Shown here: in pieces, positions 1 to 7,848 of the stretch
Layout of the letters: every line of letters starts with the position of its first letter
Numbering within the stretch: position 1 is the first letter of the stretch
Assembly: GCF_900115955.1 (NCBI RefSeq)
Contig: NZ_FOYL01000021.1
Location: 62,001 to 126,000 of the forward strand
DNA: 64,000 bases
Direction of reading: 5' to 3'
Source of the DNA: Lentzea waywayandensis
GTDB taxonomy: Bacteria > Actinomycetota > Actinomycetes > Mycobacteriales > Pseudonocardiaceae
Made by a program: the position numbers and the translations under genes
Notes under the pieces: model-generated
What the model was told of the DNA's origin: nothing
The model's database searches: none
The model's input: only the letters and a program-made list of their open reading frames with translations

Positions 1-1
1 C

Positions 2-1312
2 TTCCGCAAGCTGCTGACCGCGGGGCTGATCGGCAGTTCGATCGAGTGGTACGACTTCTTCCTCTACGGGACCGCGGCCGCGCTGGTGTTCCCCAAGGTG
101 TTCTTCCCGCAGTCTTCTGCGCTGACCGGGACGCTGCTCGCGTTCAGCACGTTCTGGGCGGGGTTCGTGGCGCGTCCGATCGGCGGGGTGCTCGCCGGGC
201 ACTTCGGTGACAAGTACGGGCGCAAGCCGGTCGTCGTGGCCTGCCTCGCGCTCATGGGCGGCGCGACGTTCCTGATCGGCTGTCTGCCCGGCGCGTCGGC
301 GGTGGGTGCGCTGGCACCGATCCTGCTGGTGACATTGCGCTTCCTTCAAGGGCTCGCGGCAGGCGGCCAGTGGGGCGGCATCATGCTGCTGCTCACTGAG
401 TCGGCGAGCCCGAAACGGCGCGGGTTCGCTGGAACCTTCGGGCAGACCAGCGTTCCCGTCGCCGTGATCATCTCGAACCTGATCTTCCTGGCCGCCAGCG
501 GCCTGATGCCGAACGACGCGTTCCTCAGCTGGGGCTGGCGGATCCCGTTCCTGCTCAGCGTCGTGATGTTCGCGGTGGTCCTCTACATCCAGTCCAAAGT
601 GGAGGACACGCCGGAGTTCCGCGAGCTGCAGCAGGAGGTGGTGCGACCGGAACGCGCCGTCGTCAGGGCACCGCTCGCGCAGGTCATCCGGAGCAGGTGG
701 GGCACGATCCTGCTCGCCTGCGGGATCCTCTCGGCCACCAACAGCCTCTTCTACGTCAGCATCGCCGGACTGCTGAACTACGGCACCACGTCCCTCAAGC
801 TCGACCGCGTTCCGCTGCTGACGGTCGTGCTGCTCAGTTCCGTGGCGATGCTCGCGGTCCTGCCCTGGGCCGGGCACGTCTCCGACCGGATCGGGCGCCG
901 TCCGCTGATCCTCATCGGCGGCCTGGGTGTCGCGTTGTGGGGCTTCCCGTACTTCGGGCTCGTCAACACCGCGTCGCTGCCGCTGATCTTCGTCGCCGTG
1001 GTGGTGGGATTCATCTTCCAGAGCCTCACGTACGGCCCGATCGCGAGCTTCCTCGGCGAACTGTTCGCGCCCAACGTCCGCTACTCGGGCGCGTCGCTGT
1101 CCTACCAGCTCTCCGCGATCATCATCAGCGGTGGCACGCCGTTCCTCATGACCGCGCTCATCGCTCAGACCGGCAGCACAGTGCCGGTGGCCGCCTACAT
1201 CACGCTCATGGGGCTGATCACCTTCGTCAGCGCGTGGTTCCTCCCCGAGACGAACCCCGCCGAGGTCCGCGAGGACCCGCTGGCCGTCCCCGGCACGCAC
1301 CTCTACCGCTGA
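2..1312 (+). CDS. MHS-family MFS transporter (metabolite:H+ symporter), 5' end outside window
   Basis: This is a membrane proton symporter of the metabolite:H+ symporter (MHS) branch of the MFS, which takes up organic acids, sugars or osmolytes. The reading frame is already open at base 2 and gives 436 visible residues, so only a short N-terminus is missing. The first visible residues contain the MHS signature IEWYDFFLYG in TM1. The two MFS loop motifs are present: GHFGDKYGRKP after TM2 and GHVSDRIGRRP in the second half. About twelve hydrophobic segments can be counted. It lies 13 bp upstream of a secreted tannase/feruloyl esterase, probably in one operon, so the substrate may be an aromatic acid released by that enzyme. 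The substrate itself cannot be read from the sequence. Confidence 0.9.
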   Translation, partial: FRKLLTAGLIGSSIEWYDFFLYGTAAALVFPKVFFPQSSALTGTLLAFSTFWAGFVARPIGGVLAGHFGDKYGRKPVVVACLALMGGATFLIGCLPGASAVGALAPILLVTLRFLQGLAAGGQWGGIMLLLTESASPKRRGFAGTFGQTSVPVAVIISNLIFLAASGLMPNDAFLSWGWRIPFLLSVVMFAVVLYIQSKVEDTPEFRELQQEVVRPERAVVRAPLAQVIRSRWGTILLACGILSATNSLFYVSIAGLLNYGTTSLKLDRVPLLTVVLLSSVAMLAVLPWAGHVSDRIGRRPLILIGGLGVALWGFPYFGLVNTASLPLIFVAVVVGFIFQSLTYGPIASFLGELFAPNVRYSGASLSYQLSAIIISGGTPFLMTALIAQTGSTVPVAAYITLMGLITFVSAWFLPETNPAEVREDPLAVPGTHLYR

Positions 1313-1325
1313 AAGGGAGTCCGGC

Positions 1326-2942
1326 GTGAGGCCTCTTGCTGTGCTTTCGACCGTGCTTCTGTTACCGGGAATGACCTTTCTCGGTGCCGTCCCGGCCGGC
1401 GCGACGACCGCGTGCGCGGACCTGAACCAGGTGAAGATCCCGGCCTCGGTCATCAGCCTGCCTACCACCGGCGGCCGCGTCACAGCGGCCGCCGTCACGT
1501 CCAGTGTCGTGAGTGGACAGACGATCGAGTACTGCCAGGTCGACGCCGACCTGCATCCCGTCGACCGGTCCGCGCCCGCCATCAAGATGCGCGTCGCGCT
1601 GCCGCACGGCTGGAACGGCAAGGCGTTGATGTTCGGTGGCGGCGGCTACAACGGAACGATTCCCGCACTGACGGGGAACGTGCCGTTCGCCGCTCCGGAC
1701 GCGCCGGCACCCTTGGCGCGGCGGTACGCGACGTTCGCGAGCGACTCCGGCCACCAGCAGGGCCCGGCGTCGGTTCCGTCGCTGGACGGCTCGTTCGGCG
1801 TGAACGACGAGGCGGTGCGGAACTTCGCCGCCGGAGACGCGCTGAAGAAGACGCACGACGCGAGCCTGTTCCTGATCCGGCGCGCCTATGGAAAGAATCC
1901 CGCCGAGACGTACTTCGCGGGCGGTTCGACGGGTGGCCGTGAGGCACTCATCGTCGCTCAACGCTGGCCGCGGGCGTTCGACGGCGTGATCTCGGGCTTT
2001 CCCGCGTGGAACAACCTCGCCGAGGGCCTGTACCTGGGACATCTGACTCAGGTCCTGTCCCGTCCCGGCGCGTTCCCCGGACCCGCGAAGCAGACTCTGT
2101 TGATCGACAGCGTGATCACCGCGTGCGACGGCCTGGACGGCGTCGCGGACAGGGTCGTGTCGAACCCGCGTTGCCAGTTCGACCCGCGCGTCCTGCGATG
2201 CCCTGACGGCGCCGACACCGGGCCGACCTGCCTGTCCGATCCGCAGATCGGGGCTGTGGTCGCGATGTCCACGCCGTTGCGGTGGCCGTACCGGGTCGCC
2301 AGCGGTGAGACCCAGTACCCCGGTTTCCCGTTCCTCTCGGGAGCGGACATGCGGACCCCGTTCCTCGGGTTCGGCACGACCGCGCCGGCGAACCCCATGC
2401 CGGTCACCAGCGGCTACGGCATGCAGTACTGGGACCAGTGGGTGAAGTACTTCCTGACCCGCGACCCCGGATTCAACTCCCTCGACCTGGATCCGCTGCG
2501 CCCGGGGAAGTGGCTCGACCGGATCAGCCGGCTCTCCACGATCCAGGACCGCAACGACGTGGACCTGCGCCCGTTCGCACGCTCCGGCGGCAAGCTGATC
2601 ATGCTGCACGGCGCCGCGGACGAGTTGGTGTCGCACCGCTCGACGAACGACTACTACCAGCGCGTGCGCGACCTCCTGGGCCCTGGCACCACAGAGAAGT
2701 TCCTGCGCTACTACCTCGTGCCAGGGGCCAACCACGCGAACTTCGGCACGCCCGCGTTCGCCGCCGGGTGGGACTCGCTCACCGCACTGGAACGCTGGGT
2801 CCAGAAAGGACGGTCGCCGGCGAACCCGGTCGTCGCCGACAACACCCACAACCGCACGCGTCCGCTCTGCGAGTACCCGGGCTGGCCCCGGTACCGCGCC
2901 GGAGATCCGGACAGGGCGTCGAGCTTCACCTGCACCCGTTGA
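1326..2942 (+). CDS. Secreted tannase/feruloyl esterase family hydrolase
   Basis: This 538-residue protein belongs to the tannase and feruloyl esterase family of secreted alpha/beta hydrolases, which cleave galloyl or hydroxycinnamoyl esters. A Sec signal peptide covers about residues 1-27 (charged start, hydrophobic core, AGATT cleavage region). The nucleophile elbow is GGSTGG with Ser201. Asp432 in GAADEL and His470 in PGANHANF complete a plausible triad. Several cysteines in the lid region fit the family's disulfides. The GTG start follows an AAAGGGAG ribosome site. The gene is 13 bp behind the MHS symporter, which suggests extracellular hydrolysis coupled to uptake of the freed acid. Whether the ester is a gallate, a ferulate or another compound is unknown. 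Confidence 0.88.
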   Translation: MRPLAVLSTVLLLPGMTFLGAVPAGATTACADLNQVKIPASVISLPTTGGRVTAAAVTSSVVSGQTIEYCQVDADLHPVDRSAPAIKMRVALPHGWNGKALMFGGGGYNGTIPALTGNVPFAAPDAPAPLARRYATFASDSGHQQGPASVPSLDGSFGVNDEAVRNFAAGDALKKTHDASLFLIRRAYGKNPAETYFAGGSTGGREALIVAQRWPRAFDGVISGFPAWNNLAEGLYLGHLTQVLSRPGAFPGPAKQTLLIDSVITACDGLDGVADRVVSNPRCQFDPRVLRCPDGADTGPTCLSDPQIGAVVAMSTPLRWPYRVASGETQYPGFPFLSGADMRTPFLGFGTTAPANPMPVTSGYGMQYWDQWVKYFLTRDPGFNSLDLDPLRPGKWLDRISRLSTIQDRNDVDLRPFARSGGKLIMLHGAADELVSHRSTNDYYQRVRDLLGPGTTEKFLRYYLVPGANHANFGTPAFAAGWDSLTALERWVQKGRSPANPVVADNTHNRTRPLCEYPGWPRYRAGDPDRASSFTCTR

Positions 2943-2946
2943 CCGT

Positions 2947-3834
2947 TCAGCGGGAGAAGAACTCGTGCACCACAGCGATCAACGCCCTGGTCGCGGCGCT
3001 CGGCCGGCGCCCGGCGGGCCACGCGAGTCCCAGCGGCCAGCGCAGGTCCGCGCCGGTCACGGTCAGGGTCTTGACGTCCGCCGCGGCGCCGATGACGTAG
3101 CCGGGCAGCAGCACGACGCCGAGGCCGTGCCGGACGAAGTCGACGCCGGTATATATGTCGGACATCTCCACGGTCACCCGGCGCGGCACGGCGTTGGCGG
3201 CGAACGCCCGGTCGGCCACGGCCCGGTTGCCGTAGCCCAGCGGCGAGTCGATGAAGTCCAGCCCGGCGAGGTCGCCGATGGACACCTCGTCCCTGACGGC
3301 CAGCGGGTGGTCCCGGGGCACGACCAGGTCCATCACCGAGTGGGACAGCTCGTCGAGGACGATCCCGTTCGGCACGTCGCCGGGCACCGACACGAAGGAC
3401 AGGTCGAGCCTGCGGTCCAGGAGCTGCTCGACGAGCCCGAGCGACCCCGTGGTCGACGCGTTGGTGCGCACCAGCACCCCGGGATGACGCCGGTGGAACT
3501 CACCGAGCAGCGCCGGCAGGTTGATCAGAGCCACCGAGGTCAGCGTGCCGAGCCGGACCGTGCCGGTGAGCCCGCCCTGGACCTGTGCGACGGCGTCCCT
3601 GGCCTCGGTGGCGGCGTCGAGCACGGCCTGGGCCTTCGGCAGCAGCGCCTCCCCCGCGTCGGTCAGCAGGACGCGCTTGGAGTTGCGGTCGAGCAGGACG
3701 GCGCCGAGCTCGCGTTCGAGGGTCTTGATCGCGGCCGAGACGGCGGACTGCACGACGTGCACGCGGGCGGCGGCGCGGGTGAAGCTGCCCTCTTCCGCGA
3801 CCGCGACGAAGTACTCGAGCTGGCGGAGGTCCAC
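2947..3834 (-). CDS. LysR-family transcriptional regulator
   Basis: This is a LysR-type DNA-binding regulator of 295 residues. The N-terminus starts with DLRQLEYFVAVAEEGSF and continues into the LysR helix-turn-helix (FTRAAARVHVVQSAVSAAIKTLE). A two-lobed effector-binding domain follows from about residue 90. The GTG at 3834 is chosen because it places the conserved DLRQL directly after the start; a longer frame extends upstream but adds no homologous sequence. It is divergent from the MFS gene at 3917 with about 80 bp between them, the usual arrangement for a LysR protein and its target. It converges on the esterase gene with 4 bp between stop codons, so either flanking locus could be its regulon. 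Confidence 0.9.
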   Translation of the reverse strand: MDLRQLEYFVAVAEEGSFTRAAARVHVVQSAVSAAIKTLERELGAVLLDRNSKRVLLTDAGEALLPKAQAVLDAATEARDAVAQVQGGLTGTVRLGTLTSVALINLPALLGEFHRRHPGVLVRTNASTTGSLGLVEQLLDRRLDLSFVSVPGDVPNGIVLDELSHSVMDLVVPRDHPLAVRDEVSIGDLAGLDFIDSPLGYGNRAVADRAFAANAVPRRVTVEMSDIYTGVDFVRHGLGVVLLPGYVIGAAADVKTLTVTGADLRWPLGLAWPAGRRPSAATRALIAVVHEFFSR

Positions 3835-3916
3835 ACCAGCGAGTATCTCAGAAAGTGATGATCGCCAGCAGCAACTTTCGTTGGACGTGATGTATCGAGG
3901 CACGCAAGGTGGAGGC

Positions 3917-5134
3917 ATGTCCCTGGTCCTCGATTCACCGATCGCCGAACGACCCGCTGCGAGCACGCACCACGGCAGGGGTTTCTGGGCCGTCGCCGGC
4001 ACGTTCCTCATCGCGATGGCCTACTCGACCGTCCCCGCGCCGCTGTTCCCGCTCTACGTGGCGCGCGAGGGCTTCTCGACGTTCGCGATCACCGTCGTGT
4101 TCGCCGCCTTCGCGGTCGGCGTGGTGATCAGCCTGGTGCTGGCGGGCCACGTCTCGGACTGGGCAGGCCGCAAGACGATCCTCATCCCCGCGCTGAGCCT
4201 GGAGATCGTCTCCGCGCTGCTCTTCCTCACGAGCACGTCGCTGCCGGTCCTGATCGTCGCGCGCGTGATCAACGGCCTGGGTGTCGGCATGATCGCCGCG
4301 ACCGCCACCGCCTACCTCTACGACCTGCACTCCCGGCACCGCCCCGGCGCGTCACCGCGCCGCTTCGAGATCGTGTCGACCGCGGCGAACATCGGCGGCC
4401 TCGGCGTCGGCGCCCTGGTGGCGGGCGCACTCGCGCAGTACGCGCCCTCGCCGCTGAGCACACCGTACGTCGTGCTGGCCGTGTTGCTCGCGGTGAGCAT
4501 CGCCGCCGTCGCCCTCACGCCGGAAACCGTGGTGCGCAAGCGGGTCTCGTACCGTCCACAACGGATCAGCGCCGACCACGGCGACCGCACGGGTTACTTC
4601 GCGGCGGCCGCTGGAGCGTTCTCGGCGTTCGCGGTGTTCGGTGTGTTCACGTCGGTCTCGCCGGGCTTCGTGGCGGGCGAACTGCACCACCCGTCGCGGC
4701 TGCTGGCCGGGCTCGTGGTGTTCCTCGTGTTCGGTGGAGCGGCGCTCGCCCAGACCGTGACCGGCGGCCTTTCCCTGTCCGCCCGGCGTGCGGTGGGCCT
4801 GGGCGGGCAGGCGATCGGCGTGCTGCTGGTCGTGGCCGGGATGTACGCGACGAGCTTCCCGTTGTTCCTGGTCGGCGGGGCGATCGCCGGAATCGGCGCC
4901 GGTGTGCAGTTCAAGGCGTCGATCGGGGTGGTCTCCGCGATGGCGGCGCCGGAGAAGCGCGGCGAGGCGCTGGCGACGCTGTTCTTCATCGCCTACCTCG
5001 GGCTGAGCGTGCCGTCGCTGTCGATCGGGCTCGCCACCCGGTATCTCGCGCCCACCACGGTGATGGCGTGGTTCGCCGGGATCCTGCTCGTGCTGCTGGC
5101 CGGGGTGGCGGCGCTCAGTCGACGTGCACGGTGA
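3917..5134 (+). CDS. MFS transporter (drug-efflux type)
   Basis: This is a 405-residue major facilitator with about twelve membrane segments. The MFS loop motif appears as GHVSDWAGRKTIL after TM2. The N-terminal segment (MAYSTVPAPLFPLY) resembles small-molecule efflux members rather than sugar importers. The ATG at 3917 is preceded by AAGGTGGAGG, a strong ribosome site, although the frame is open further upstream. It is divergently paired with a LysR gene, so induction by the exported compound is likely. The 3' end overlaps the convergent DUF1963-like gene by 20 bp. The substrate is not determined. Confidence 0.88.
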   Translation: MSLVLDSPIAERPAASTHHGRGFWAVAGTFLIAMAYSTVPAPLFPLYVAREGFSTFAITVVFAAFAVGVVISLVLAGHVSDWAGRKTILIPALSLEIVSALLFLTSTSLPVLIVARVINGLGVGMIAATATAYLYDLHSRHRPGASPRRFEIVSTAANIGGLGVGALVAGALAQYAPSPLSTPYVVLAVLLAVSIAAVALTPETVVRKRVSYRPQRISADHGDRTGYFAAAAGAFSAFAVFGVFTSVSPGFVAGELHHPSRLLAGLVVFLVFGGAALAQTVTGGLSLSARRAVGLGGQAIGVLLVVAGMYATSFPLFLVGGAIAGIGAGVQFKASIGVVSAMAAPEKRGEALATLFFIAYLGLSVPSLSIGLATRYLAPTTVMAWFAGILLVLLAGVAALSRRAR

Positions 5135-5813
5135 TCGGATGCTGAACGTCCTTGGCGCAGGTGAGGATGTTCAGGTTGCCCTCACGGCCGAACTCCCACT
5201 CCACGTCGTCACCGGACGGTTCGTGGGTGGCCAGCGACAGCGTCTGGCGTTGCACCGAGCCGCACTCCGGGCACTCGAACTCGATCGGGCCGGACTGCCA
5301 CCACGCGGTCCAGCCGCCGATCTTCGTGCCACCGGAGGTCTTCGTCTCGTGCTCGGCGAAGCGGATCGGTTCGAGCACGTTGACCGTGGGAACGTACAGC
5401 TCTTCCTGCACGGACGGCGCAGGCTCCTCCTCGATCAGCTCGAACACCGTCGCGGCGTCACGCCACACCAGCCGCACGTCCGGGCCGTAGGCATGAGGCA
5501 GGTCGTGGTGAAGCGTGCAGAGGAAGACCTGGAGGAGATCGGTACCGTCCGGGAACGGTAGCTCCGGGAAGTCGCGCCGGTAGAGCTGCACGGCGCCGAC
5601 GAACGGTTCACCGGCGCCGGCGGGATCGTGCGCGGCGCCGTCGCAATGCGGCCACGGCTCGTCGATCGGCCACAGCATCGGGCCGCCGATGTGGCTGTCG
5701 GCGTCCGTCGGGTCGCCTTCCAGGGGATTGAGCAGTACGGCGGGCCGAGCCCGCTCATCCTCGATCGACACGAGTCGTAACGATAGTGAGGCCGGTGCCG
5801 ACCCCGCAGGCAT
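5115..5813 (-). CDS. DUF1963 (YwqG-like) family protein
   Basis: This is a soluble protein of 232 residues of unknown function. It resembles the DUF1963/YwqG group: an early GG(x)P(x)WP-type segment (IGGPMLWPIDEPWPHC), then a region about lipid- or ligand-like beta strands, and a C-terminal CPECG pair with a later cysteine that could form a small zinc site. The ATG chosen here (5811-5813) overlaps the start codon of the divergent lipoprotein gene in the tetranucleotide CATG. A GTG at 5771 would give 218 residues and leave a 40-bp promoter gap, and cannot be excluded. Family assignment is from memory of pattern and is moderate. Confidence 0.65.
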   Translation of the reverse strand: MPAGSAPASLSLRLVSIEDERARPAVLLNPLEGDPTDADSHIGGPMLWPIDEPWPHCDGAAHDPAGAGEPFVGAVQLYRRDFPELPFPDGTDLLQVFLCTLHHDLPHAYGPDVRLVWRDAATVFELIEEEPAPSVQEELYVPTVNVLEPIRFAEHETKTSGGTKIGGWTAWWQSGPIEFECPECGSVQRQTLSLATHEPSGDDVEWEFGREGNLNILTCAKDVQHPITVHVD

Positions 5814-6270
5814 GAGGTTCTTGATCACACCTGTGCTGCTCGCCGTCCTCGCGGCGGGCTGCACCCCGGAGATCACCGGGTCCGGTTCGCCTTCGGACCC
5901 CGAGTCGTCCACCGCCCCGACGACTCAGCCGCCGACCACCACCACGTCAGCCGCGGCCACCGCCCTCACCGGCGTGTCACCTGACCAGTACGAAAGCCTG
6001 CCCTCGCAGTACTGCGACCGGCCGTTCACCGGCGCTCTGGGCAAGCCGATGCTGGCCGTCGTGATGGAGACCCCGCAGGGCAGGCTGAACTGCGACCAGG
6101 CCGGAGCAGTGTTGTTCGACTACTACGCCGAACGGTCGGACCCGAAGACGGGCCTGCCACCGGTCATGGTCGGATCGATGTCGTGCAACCAGGTCCCTGA
6201 AGGCATCATGCCGCAGGTCGTGTGCGCGGACGCGGAGAACGTCATCTACTCGATGTGGCCCCAGACCTGA
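5812..6270 (+). CDS. Putative lipoprotein with Ser/Thr-rich linker
   Basis: This 152-residue protein is probably a membrane-anchored lipoprotein. A signal sequence ends in the lipobox LAAGC with Cys at residue 17. A low-complexity linker rich in Ser, Thr and Pro (about 20-50) follows, typical of actinomycete lipoproteins that span the wall. The C-terminal domain has four cysteines (SQYCDRP, LNCDQAG, SMSCNQV, QVVCADA) that could make two disulfides. I do not recognise the family. It is transcribed away from the DUF1963-like gene, with start codons overlapping, and ends just before a strong hairpin shared with argG. Confidence 0.75.
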   Translation: MRFLITPVLLAVLAAGCTPEITGSGSPSDPESSTAPTTQPPTTTTSAAATALTGVSPDQYESLPSQYCDRPFTGALGKPMLAVVMETPQGRLNCDQAGAVLFDYYAERSDPKTGLPPVMVGSMSCNQVPEGIMPQVVCADAENVIYSMWPQT

Positions 6271-6316
6271 CGAGAACGGGGCCGGCGGGGTGATCCCCAC
6301 CGGCCCCGTGTTCTCG
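6271..6316. terminator. Bidirectional hairpin terminator
   Basis: A long inverted repeat sits between the stop codons of two convergent genes (lipoprotein and argG). The arms are CGAGAACGGGGCCGGCGGGG and CCCCACCGGCCCCGTGTTCTCG with a TGAT loop and a few mismatches. It has no long U tract on either strand, which is common for actinomycete terminators. Confidence 0.75.
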
Positions 6317-6318
6317 TG

Positions 6319-7764
6319 TTAGTCCGTGCCGAACTCCATGGCCGCCGCGTCGAGCAGCTCGTCGGCCGCCGAGACCTCACCGCGCGAGGCGATGGCCTCC
6401 GCGCCGCCGTCCGGCACCTCGCCGATCAGCTGCGTCGGCTCGGGCAGGGCGGGGATGAGCGCCGACTGGCGGGTGCCGACCATGCCGAGGCCCGCGAAGA
6501 GCTCCAGCTTGGCGCGGGAGTCCGCGATGTCGAGGTTGCGCATGGTCAGCTGGCCGATGCGGTCGATCGGGCCGAACGCCGAGTCCTCGGTGCGTTCCAT
6601 CGACAGCTTGTCCGGGTGGTAGCTGAATGCCGGGCCGGACGTGTCGAGGATCGAGTAGTCGTCGCCCCTGCGCAGCCGCAGCGTGACCTCGCCGGTGATC
6701 GCGGAGCCGACCCAGCGCTGCAACGACTCGCGCACCATCAGCGACTGCGGGTCGAGCCAGCGGCCCTCGTAGAGCAGACGGCCGAGCTTGCGGCCCTCGT
6801 TGTGGTAGGCCGCGACGGTGTCCTCGTTGTGGATCGCGTTCACGAGCCGGTCGTAGGCGATGTACAGCAACGCCATGCCGGGCGCCTCGTAGATGCCGCG
6901 GCTCTTGGCCTCGATGATGCGGTTCTCGATCTGGTCGGACATGCCGAGACCGTGGCGGCCGCCGATGGCGTTCGCCTCCAGCACGAGGTCGACGGCGTCG
7001 TGGAACTCCTTGCCGTTGATCGTGACCGGACGGCCCTGGTCGAAGCCGATGGTGACGTCCTCGGTCGCGATCTCGACCGACGGGTCCCAGAACTTGACGC
7101 CCATGATCGGCTCGACGATCTCGATGCCCTCGTTGAGCAGCTCGAGCGACTTGGCCTCGTGCGTCGCGCCCCAGATGTTCGCGTCGGTCGAGTACGCCTT
7201 CTCGACGGACGAGCGGTAGGGCAGGTCACGCTCGAGCAGCCACTCGGACATCTCCTTGCGGCCGCCGAGCTCGTTCACGAACGCCGCGTCGAGCCACGGC
7301 TTGTAGATCCGCAGCGACGGGTTCGCGAGCAGGCCGTAGCGGTAGAACCGCTCGATGTCGTTGCCCTTGTAGGTGGAGCCGTCGCCCCAGATCTGCACGT
7401 CGTCGTCGAGCATGGCGCGCACGAGCATGGTGCCCGTGACGGCCCGCCCGAGCGGGGTCGTGTTGAAGTACGCGCGGCCACCGGAGCGGATGTGGAACGC
7501 GCCGCAGGCCAGCGCCGCGAGACCTTCCTCGACCAGCGCGGCACGGCAGTCGACAAGACGTGCGATCTCGGCACCGTACGTACCGGCGCGGCCGGGGACC
7601 GTATCGATCTCGGGCTCGTCGTACTGCCCGATGTCCGCGGTGTACGTGCAGGGCACAGCGCCCTTCTCACGCATCCACGCGACCGCGACGGAGGTGTCGA
7701 GACCACCGGAGAAGGCGATGCCGACGCGTTCGCCGACGGGAAGTGAAGTGAGCACCTTGGACAC
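6319..7764 (-). CDS. argG: Argininosuccinate synthase
   Basis: ArgG joins citrulline and aspartate with ATP to make argininosuccinate, the penultimate step of arginine synthesis. The 481-residue length matches the longer E. coli-like (type 2) form. The PP-loop SGGLDTS is at residues 19-25, in the context LPVGERVGIAF. Further family blocks are visible (YTADIGQYDEPE, GDGSTYKGNDIERFYRYG, AIGGRHGLGMSDQIENRI). The GTG at 7764 aligns with the E. coli start; a longer in-frame extension would add a poorly conserved leader. It stands alone, apart from other arg genes. A possible ArgR site lies just upstream (7773-7800). Confidence 0.96.
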   Translation of the reverse strand: MSKVLTSLPVGERVGIAFSGGLDTSVAVAWMREKGAVPCTYTADIGQYDEPEIDTVPGRAGTYGAEIARLVDCRAALVEEGLAALACGAFHIRSGGRAYFNTTPLGRAVTGTMLVRAMLDDDVQIWGDGSTYKGNDIERFYRYGLLANPSLRIYKPWLDAAFVNELGGRKEMSEWLLERDLPYRSSVEKAYSTDANIWGATHEAKSLELLNEGIEIVEPIMGVKFWDPSVEIATEDVTIGFDQGRPVTINGKEFHDAVDLVLEANAIGGRHGLGMSDQIENRIIEAKSRGIYEAPGMALLYIAYDRLVNAIHNEDTVAAYHNEGRKLGRLLYEGRWLDPQSLMVRESLQRWVGSAITGEVTLRLRRGDDYSILDTSGPAFSYHPDKLSMERTEDSAFGPIDRIGQLTMRNLDIADSRAKLELFAGLGMVGTRQSALIPALPEPTQLIGEVPDGGAEAIASRGEVSAADELLDAAAMEFGTD

Positions 7765-7772
7765 GTTGAGAA

Positions 7773-7800
7773 TTATGCACGACGATGTATGAGCATGCAC
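7773..7800 (-). promoter_or_regulatory. Candidate ARG box (ArgR site) upstream of argG
   Basis: Read on the minus strand, this stretch contains GTGCATGCTCATACAT followed four bases later by GTGCATAA. The half-site GTGCAT/ATACAT is repeated and resembles the Streptomyces ARG-box style (ATGCATGCCCAT...). It lies 9-36 nt upstream of the argG start, where repressor binding would block transcription. This is a resemblance only. Confidence 0.35.
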
Positions 7801-7848
7801 GTCGGGGTGTCTGTTAGTTGCGCCTCAGAGATGTTCCCGCAGGTCGCG

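Noticed and set aside
1362..2849. A 495-codon minus-strand frame opposite the esterase gene
   Set aside because: It is a shadow of the tannase/feruloyl esterase frame without a ribosome site or conserved motifs.
3835..3916. A LysR T-N11-A operator between the LysR and MFS genes
   Set aside because: The candidate ATC...GAT segments are too weak and not symmetrical enough to list as a site.
6316..7746. A long open frame (476 codons) on the plus strand opposite argG
   Set aside because: It is the antisense shadow of argG with the low-complexity composition (D, R, V rich) expected of high-GC antisense frames, and it shows no homologous motif.
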